Source: Dichotomocladium elegans (Eukaryota > Mucoromycota > Mucoromycetes > Mucorales > Lichtheimiaceae). Taken from it: a DNA stretch of 64,000 bases. Where the stretch lies: contig JAIXMN010000016.1 of NCBI GenBank assembly GCA_025716815.1, positions 124,001-188,000 on the forward strand. The letters run 5' to 3'. This document shows, in pieces, positions 57,023 to 64,000 of this stretch. A model generated the notes under the pieces. That model searched no databases. It was not told where the DNA came from and saw only the letters and a program-made list of their open reading frames with translations. The stretch's first letter is position 1. The number at the start of each line of letters is the position of its first letter. The translations under genes were made by a program, and so were the position numbers.

Positions 57023-58147
57023 ATGGTTTTTCTTTCAAGAACGACATCTCCCATCTTGGCTGCAGGCTCGCGGCATATTCTTGTGGCGCAAAGTCTGAGA
57101 ACGGATGGCCTTTTCCACGCGTTGAAGACGAGGAACCTGCATTCAAGCAAGTCGAACTGCAGTCCGGCCAATGCTGACAAGGTCTCTCTTTATGATATTT
57201 ATCTTCCGCAAACGTGCATTGACTGACAAGAGAAGGGCGTGCCTTTGGCACAAACACAGGAGACCATTGTTCGTCTTCTGGACAGCATGAAGCTTGTTGA
57301 TAATAGTAGTAATAGTAGTAGTAGCCAGGGAAATGTATCCTACTTTACGTCGCTTGTCAGCCAAGAGCCCCAGCGGCCATTTGCTGTTCTGCAGTTGAAT
57401 GCATCCGTACTCGAGAAGGACATGGCGATGGTGGTGTCAGCTCTATCATTTCTTCAGAGAGTGTGGCTCTACCCAGTTGTGATGCTAGAGAGCAGGATGC
57501 AACAGCAGCAGGATCGCCGGGGTCAAATCGCGGACAACCTGCGGCTTGCGGATGCACTTGAGCAGCACGGGGCCCGTGCTCGGCCTCTTTACACCAACAG
57601 CTTTGTCGTGGATCGTGCGCAAAACCTCATCGCCAACACGGCTTCAATTGAGCAAGCCCTTCGCCACCACACCCTACCCATCGTGTCCGCCTTGGCAGAG
57701 ACGCCCTCTGGACAGATTATCTGCAATCTGGATGTGATGGCCGCCACTGTCGCTATGTCCAAAGCCCTTCGGCCCCGGAAGGTCATCTTTGTGAATGACA
57801 CCTGCGGTATAATGGATGGGAACGGCCGGAAAATGGACCGTATTCACATGGACTGTCCAGAGGAAGTAGGGTCTTTTTTTTTTTGTTCTTCTTTCTGTGC
57901 CCGTCCCATAGGGGAGATTAAACGATCTCGATCTCTCCATTAGGTTGCCTGCCTCAATCGTGCATTTCGATCCTCCTCTTCCATCCGACGGATAAACGAC
58001 CTTTTCAACATCACAACAGCCGTGACAATCACATCGGCTGCTGCGTTGCATAATGAACTCTTTAGCGCATGCGGTGCAGGCACACAGCTGTGTAGTTATG
58101 ATGCCGTGTCGGAAAGCTGTCATGATGTTAGAGCTGTCATGTCCTGA
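57023..58147 (+). CDS. Degenerate N-acetylglutamate-kinase-like protein
   Basis: Amino-acid-kinase fold protein related to the N-acetylglutamate kinase part of fungal Arg5,6. Three exons (57023-57181, 57233-57865, 57944-58147) give 331 aa, all in phase. A basic, Ser-rich leader (SRTTSPILAAGSRHILVAQS) suggests a mitochondrial presequence. The family's order is kept: SALSFLQRVWLYPVVMLES, NLRLADALEQHGARARPL, LPIVSALAETPSGQIICNLD, KVIFVNDTCGIMDGNGRKMD and LFSACGAGTQL near the end. Key residues are lost: where the family has KVGGAV it reads LQLNASV, and the HGxGPQ loop reads LESRMQQ. There is no acetyltransferase (DUF619/GNAT) domain and no reductase part; the stop comes right after the kinase fold. 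It is probably a non-catalytic paralogue, perhaps regulatory. The leader and the start are inferred. Confidence 0.78.
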
Positions 58148-59555
58148 AGCTTCCATCCATTTCGTAAAATAGTTCATAATCCAATCCCAACGTCAAGTAT
58201 CGCCTATAGCCTGTTTACTCTACAGAACCTCTCCCTCTGTCATGTAGCTGATTATTCCAATATTTCCCTTCGCGGTGCTCTGGACTCATAGCCCATTAAA
58301 GTACATGAAAAATTGTCGCATACGTAATTATATGAAATTGTCGTATCGTCAGATGAGCTCAGGGAAAAGGCAAACGACAGCAAAAAAAGAAGAGAGCACC
58401 TGGGGTTGGAAGCAATGCCGAAGCAATGAACAGGGACAGGCATGGGCAAAGCAAGGCGCAAAAATAGAGGGGAAGACCCTGCCCGAAAGGTAGCTAAATC
58501 GCGGCCCCACCGGATGATAAGATTCCGTTTTGACCTCTTCCATGGCTCATCAAGTACGGGTACGATTGGTCAATCTGTAAAGCGCAGAAGGTGGTAAATT
58601 CTAATAAAACCCAAGTCGATATATAGATCCATGTCGGATAACCTCATGGAAGAAAGGCCAAGGATGGATTTGATAAAGAGGAAATTGTTTGTTCAGATCC
58701 TCTATTATTTATGGGAAACTAGTTATCCATGTGGTAAACAATGCGCAAACAAATATCGTGACGTATCAGATGATACCCTCCTTCAGAAAACTTACATCTA
58801 CGACTCTCATCGCTGCTATTTCACGACGCTTCTGTTCGTCGGTCCACAGTGTGTTGCAGACAGGCTTTACGGGCTCTTTGATTTTCTCGTATTGCAACAT
58901 GATGATCAAGGTATACACAGGAGATGGCTCAGGATAAAGTACGTTCACCAGCAAAGCATTGCATCAAGGGTTATCTGACTTATCAGAATATGACAGACTA
59001 AGTGACATTACTTGATTACGAGGCAGCAAGAGAGCCTGTGTTGTTGTGCGCTATGGGTTGCGTTATTAAAACTACTACTGCATCATGCTTGTTGTCTCAT
59101 ATTAATGAACATGTGTGTAAGTATGCATTTATTATCAATGATAAACAGCATACGCTTCACAAAGAATTCATAGCATGATAAAGCTCTTTATCCTCAATTT
59201 CGCTGATGAGTTGTTCTATACAATCAGACAAATGGCCATTCACCAAGTATAGTTATAGAGTCTATTTCTTTGTTTTATCCGACGTCCGACCTAATACTGC
59301 ACAGTTGCATACAGGCGTAATGCTCTTTCTATCTCAACAATCTTTCAACATATCCAAAGAAATCTGGGAGTTGATATCTTCTCATATTCGCTCTTTTTCA
59401 TCCCTTTCGTAACATATTCATGTCCATATACATACCTGATGGTCTCTGTAGCATTATTACAAGTTAGATCATAGTTTTTCCCATTACGACAGCTACCTAG
59501 ACAGCTGTAAGAATGAGAGATAAACCCTTCGAAATTGCTTAACTCTAAGATATTC
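58148..59555. other. Gene-poor stretch
   Basis: About 1.4 kb with AT-rich sequence. A plus-strand open frame of 115 codons at 58631-58978 resembles nothing I know, and its neighbourhood gives no support. No repeat, tRNA or transposon end was recognised. Confidence 0.4.
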
Positions 59556-60875
59556 ATGCCTCACTGTTTTGGGTCATCAATGTCTCTCTTTCCAAGAACC
59601 TATTAAGTTTTACTTCGCTGTTCACAAGCGACCAAACCTGTTCAATAGGATTGAGTTCAGCTGAATAGGATGGAACATAGGCGCATCGATATCTTCGAAG
59701 TTTGATGCATTGAGAGATACCGTCGACCTTATGATTAGGTGCATTATCCATTACCAAATAATGGCCCTTGATATGTAAGAAAGCTGAGATAATGTCCAGC
59801 TACAGTCCCTTTTCCTTGCAGCTATAGACTGACCCGCTGTTTTTTCTCCTTTGGCTGGTGGTATGTGGGATCTCAAGCTATATTTAATGATATATGATGC
59901 CGAAATTGCTCCCAAAATGGTAGTTGTTTTTGGCATGTAACTACTGCAGAAAGTCCATTTCTTGAGCCGTGCCATGCTGCGCTTCATGTTGACATGGAAT
60001 CCAGACTCATCAAAGGAAACACAATTTTTCTAAAGTCAATGTCAGTCATGTCCCATCGACGCACGCAATCAAGACGCTTTTGGATCTTTTGCGTCACTAC
60101 TCCTATTTATAAGCTGAAACCGAGCCTTCTTTAATGATAAATTGTATTCATTTTCATAAATCGATGGAGCGTCGTTTTCGATCCCCTCAAATCTCTGGAG
60201 CAATTGCACTAGGACAAATGACGGATTCTCATCAAACCATTCTAAAATAGCACTCTTATGCTCGTCGTTGAGAATACGTGAATGACCTCTGCGTCTGCAT
60301 CTCATAAATGTTGTCCGGGCCTTTCTCGTACTGTAATACCCATCGCTTGGCTGGACGAACATGGATTCCAAACTGTTTTGCACTCAAGACCTTCTCAAGC
60401 ATCCGTTTGAAAAATCTAACCTTGTCTTGGTCAGTATACGCTGTGTAGCTGCGCTTGATCCCTGTTTCTTTCATCCGAATGGCTGTATCCTTTGGCTTCG
60501 GAATGTGTGTCGTAGTAAGATCAGAGTTATCTCTGCAAGATATGCTACACAGATATTCAGTGCGAGAAAAAAAACGGATTACAGAGAGTACATTTCTTCG
60601 TCAACAACATAGTCCATAGGTTCAGGACAGCCACGCTCATCAACGACATGTTCTTGGCTATCTTTTTTTTTTAAAAAAAAAAAAAGAAAATAGATTCTCA
60701 TTAAATTTAGAGGATGGATTTGACAAGCTTTTTTGTGCGATATCTTTCGTCGTGCACCCGACATTTGCTTTGTCATCATGTGTAAAGATTTCTGGGCAAA
60801 ACTCGACTTCTGTTTTTGTGAACTTGCGACGTCAAAACTGCTAAGACGCGACTTCACGTTTAGGAGAACAAACAA
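59556..60875 (-). pseudogene. Tc1/mariner-type DDE transposase, frameshifted
   Basis: A broken copy of a zygomycete-type Tc1/mariner transposase. An N-terminal segment (CPEPMDYVVDEEMYSL) and a helix-turn-helix part (SYTAYTDQDKVRFFKRMLEK) are followed by RILNDEHKSAILEWFDENPS and NEYNLSLKKARFQL. The catalytic residues remain visible: Asp in FDESGFHVNM (about 60015), Asp in MDNAPNHKVDG (about 59750) and Glu in ELNPIEQVW (about 59640). At least three frame changes and several stops separate these pieces, so no functional protein can be made. No terminal inverted repeats were identified. The complete DDE triad despite frameshifts suggests relatively recent inactivation. Confidence 0.82.
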
Positions 60876-63391
60876 TGTACTGTCGAACAGTGGATAGTGG
60901 ACAGAGTGAACTTTTTAAACAAGCAAAATATAGCCTACCTAGTTGCATCGGTTCTATTTACTGCTTAAATTTTCTTTGTCACTTCATTTACCTACAGCCA
61001 TTCGAGAGCAATGGCGATGTTGACGCTTTGGTAGCCAATACAGCACTATAACATGTTGGGTAATAGGAATATTAATATCCGTCGGTTACTCAATGCTGCT
61101 ATATATATAAGTCATCTTAAGGTACAGGTGGAGAAAGATACGTAGTTTTGATTGAAGCAAATGCCAACGATGCTATACATCTATTCGATTCCAGTAATTG
61201 AGCAATGATTCAAGGCACGACCGCGCTGCATGTACGTCGGCACGTACATCGATCTATTTGCGCATACTGTATGGCTCTGGACCATCGTAAGCCACTGAAA
61301 TATGTACTCGAAGAGCGAGTAAAACTCAATCTTTCTGGAGCGATGTTCATCCAACACTTTGCGATGACGTTTCGTTAACTTTACGTACAATGCGAAGTAT
61401 GGATCACGTAAATATGCGCATCTTCGGATGGCTTGCTGTGCAACTTTATCCAGGCACCTTTTGTCATGCCACCGGAGCTGCTCGTGTTGCAATCACCCCG
61501 CCCCCCGAAAGCAGAGAGGTTTATATACATATTCTCTGTTGGGTTTTGCGAAAGCACATGTTGAGTATCGGGAATCTGAAGCGAGTTTGGCCGTCGCTCG
61601 AGGTAGTGCAGGCTGATGACAGTACACCGAATAATTTTCTAGACACTGAAAGATGCTGTATCTATGGCAACCGAATACATATGCCAGCATCCCCGAGAAC
61701 TGCGCGTGTGTGTCGGGGACCTTTGAATCCCCCCCCCAATGAACAGAGCAAAGGGCTACCGGGTGCCCTTCGTACTTTGGATGGGATGTTCCTGAGTTAT
61801 TCACAAGACGCAAATGCGATGGAGAGAGGTGCATTGATATCGAAAAGGACATACTATATCAACGAACTGACCGCTGTGAGGGGCGCAAATCACATCTATG
61901 GTATCGAAACCAAACATCGAAGTCACTGCACTTCAGCCTCTCAGGCGTCACAACAAAATACCGGAGCGTGATATGCACTTCCAGTTGCGTGGCGATCTCG
62001 TAAAGTAGAACATACGAATGTGGGCAGGGCAATTGGGAATGGTTCAATGTATACCCATTTCTTGAATAAATGCTACCTGGTTAAGTAGATCATATTTCGT
62101 CATTATTCCTGATGTCTCAAGGCAAGTGTTTATTCTTCAGTATCTTCTGTTGCTGGGAGATCATTTTACTCTTTCATCAAGTGATACACAGATTGGTTTT
62201 GCAACATAGCAATATCTCTTGCCCTGATGGGATAAAGGATGGTCGAACATTCAGGGACAGGGTATCAATATCAATGCGTCACGCTGTTTCATCATTATAT
62301 CGCATCTCGTGTTATTTGACGGTAATATGTCTGCTGGTTAGCTCATTCAGATATGACGTCTATCGCGGGTTTCTTTGGGAAGGCTTGCGCTTCCTCGGGC
62401 GAAGGACACCATTGCTGTGGCTCGGTCATGTCTTGCGACGTCGTGATCGCCGGCAATATCCCGTGCAGTAGACAGACAGTGGATACAGCAGCATTCGTCC
62501 TTTTGCTGTCGAATTCGGCACGATGGGTAATCCCTTAGTTGAAAATAAAGCCTATTTCGCTTAACGCCCACTTTCATTATTTCAATAAACCGCACTCAAA
62601 GTATCATTAAATTGTACTCCATAGACCGGTTGATGACAAACGCAGCAAGCCGTTAGCCTTCTTTTCGACAAGTTGCCAGTGGGTTTGCTTCCATTAAGCG
62701 GCGCCATTCTGGTCTATACCGATCATTGTATCAACAGTGACAAAACTCCAGGATTCACATAGCTCATCATCCACTTTAAGCGTTTTTGTATGATAGAATA
62801 CGTAGATCCATTCATGTAGGATTATACATTTGGCATTGTACGTTGAGCTATGTGTGTTTGAAAAATTCGGATCCTGTAAGTATACAGGCCGCTGTTCAGC
62901 ATGCATCCACCGATAAGTTGACAAGACCCATGCCCTATTTATTTTGGTTCCAACAATGTTTGCCAAAAGGAGTTCAAATTAGATGTCTCCTATTTTTATT
63001 ACGAAATGCGATGTCAATGCAGCCAGAGATGACACCTGTCTTTTTAAAGCCTACCCCCAGGCTTTATCGAATACAAAGGTCATATGATAGCGCGCATGTG
63101 TCACTAGTGAAGCCCCAGGGCATAGGTGCTCCTTTTTTTGCTGTAGTGGACAAACTCCCCGGGCCAAACATGCGCCTTGACAACCCTGTTGTTCCAACAC
63201 CGTGACTACTCGGCAAAGCGTGGTCAAAATCCATCACCATCGCTTTACATATCACGTGCCATATCTGATATGAATTCTCCCTTCTCACCCTTCTGTGGTT
63301 TTTCTTTTGTTTTCCTTCTGTTTCGGACTAAAGTCACGTTTTCTCTATTTCCATTGCTTGCCTTTCATAGACCAACCGAATAAGTCAACAT
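60876..63391. other. Gene-poor region, possible decayed element
   Basis: About 2.5 kb without a supported gene. The longest open frame (61390-61971, plus, 193 codons) overlaps minus-strand frames of similar length and has no recognisable domain. A minus-strand frame at 61181-61492 is helical and basic (KLTKRHRKVLDEHRSRKIE) and could be a transposase or nuclease fragment, but this is not assignable. Pyrimidine-rich sequence at about 63275-63360 lies upstream of the Nramp start. Confidence 0.35.
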
Positions 63392-64000
63392 ATGCTCACT
63401 CCAGAATCAATGCCTGTCAATGACCGGTCGCGGTCATACCAGTCGTGCCTGGATAACGCCACGTTAGCAAGCGATCATACCAGTCCCAACAGTTGTAATG
63501 CAGAGTGGCATGTCGAGGTTGATGTCAAGGGGCAGATTTCTACGGGCAAAGTCGAGCAAGGTTTTTCATGGTCTAAACTCTTCAAGTACATGGGACCAGG
63601 TAAAAGAGAAGTGGCATGTTGATTCGACGTCGATATTGATCAGTGAACTCTATTATTATTGCTTAGGCTGGCTCATGTAAGGGTGTTGGGTGTGGGAAGG
63701 GGGGTGATGATAGTGAAAGGGTTACTTGCGCACTGACTAGTTTTTTTTTTCTGTTTGAAAATTTGTAGGTCCGTTGCATACCTTGATCCTGGTAATCTCG
63801 AGAGTGACCTCCAGTCTGGAGCGCTTGCAGGTTACAAGCTACTATGGCTTTTGTTCTGGGTTCATGCTGCTGGTATATATATATATATATATATGCATAT
63901 CTTATTTTAGGGACCGGAGTGTATTTTCTGGTTGCTCTTTTGCAGATAGAGACTAACAAGGCGGTGTATGCGTGTTCACCCAGGGCTAGTGATCCAAATT
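63392..64000 (+). CDS. Nramp divalent-metal transporter, 5' part (cut by window end)
   Basis: Proton-coupled Mn/Fe transporter of the Nramp/SMF family. The first exon (63392 to about 63600) gives a hydrophilic N-terminal tail ending KLFKYMGPG. The second (about 63768-63871) gives [20 protein letters not shown] then [15 protein letters not shown], which is the first transmembrane helix with the metal-binding DPGN motif and the start of the second. A third exon after an AT-repeat-containing intron resumes GLVIQI at the window edge, using the acceptor CACCCAG. The gene runs off the window. The start is the first ATG and gives a tail of normal length for the family. Confidence 0.9.
63868..63899. 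repeat. (TA)n tract in Nramp intron 2
   Basis: Alternating TA repeat inside the second Nramp intron, directly after the GT donor. Similar AT runs lie at about 21608-21639, 22362-22383, 30320-30344 and 45171-45190, so this is a recurrent repeat class in this genome. Confidence 0.8.

Noticed and set aside
1..64000. CRISPR arrays, rRNA genes and integrated viral genes
   Set aside because: No regularly spaced direct repeats, no rRNA-like conserved stretch and no viral replication or capsid motif were seen; the repeats are microsatellites.

Overview
The window is nuclear DNA of a filamentous or early-diverging fungus, most likely Mucoromycota (Mucorales-like). The reasons are: many short spliceosomal introns (about 50-110 nt); typical fungal regulators (a Zn2Cys6 factor, a Rom2-type RhoGEF with a CNH domain, a Dpp1-type lipid phosphatase); an Argonaute; an NAD L-lactate dehydrogenase; and decayed Fanzor and Tc1/mariner copies of the kind I associate with zygomycete genomes. 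The species cannot be named from sequence alone. No rRNA, tRNA, CRISPR array or organellar DNA was recognised.

Layout. 1-14 kb, all on the minus strand: a FYRN/FYRC chromatin-type protein, a WW-MyTH4-RhoGAP protein (Vilse/ARHGAP39 architecture), then a DEP-DH-PH-CNH RhoGEF, so a Rho inactivator and a Rho activator are neighbours. 14.8-24.4 kb: lactate dehydrogenase with a putative mitochondrial presequence, an intronless orphan protein with a poly-His run, mitochondrial AK3-type adenylate kinase, a PAP2 lipid phosphatase and, convergent with it, the meiotic recombination factor Hop2. 25.4-30.1 kb: a slicer-competent Argonaute and a J-domain protein. 31.7-36.7 kb: a bHLH factor and a SMYD-type SET/MYND methyltransferase. 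36.9-40.1 kb: a transposon graveyard with a LINE-like 3' relic and a degraded Fanzor (TnpB-like nuclease). 41-44.7 kb: a secreted acid sphingomyelinase and, 95 bp further on, a CCCH-FG nucleoporin (Nup42/Nlp1 type). 45.3-53.9 kb: a Pumilio with eight intact repeats, a 104-aa tail-anchored-like small protein, and a Zn2Cys6 transcription factor. 54.7-58.1 kb: a three-RRM TIA1/Pub1-like protein and a degenerate N-acetylglutamate-kinase-like protein. 58.1-63.4 kb: gene-poor sequence with a broken Tc1/mariner transposase. From 63.4 kb: the 5' end of an Nramp metal transporter, cut by the window edge.

The genes form no operon or obvious cluster; this is an ordinary housekeeping and regulatory neighbourhood interrupted by two mobile-element islands. 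Three genes act on RNA or silencing (Argonaute, Pumilio, TIA1-like) and two on Rho signalling. The strongest second-look items are the Fanzor relic, an excess of GC-AG introns (six identified, five of them with GCAAGT donors), the apparently non-catalytic NAGK-like protein, a Pumilio with a canonical PUM code and a matching motif after its own stop codon, and the two very small exons (17 nt in Argonaute, 21 nt in TIA1-like). Exon boundaries were placed by hand from splice signals, reading frame and family conservation, without transcript data.
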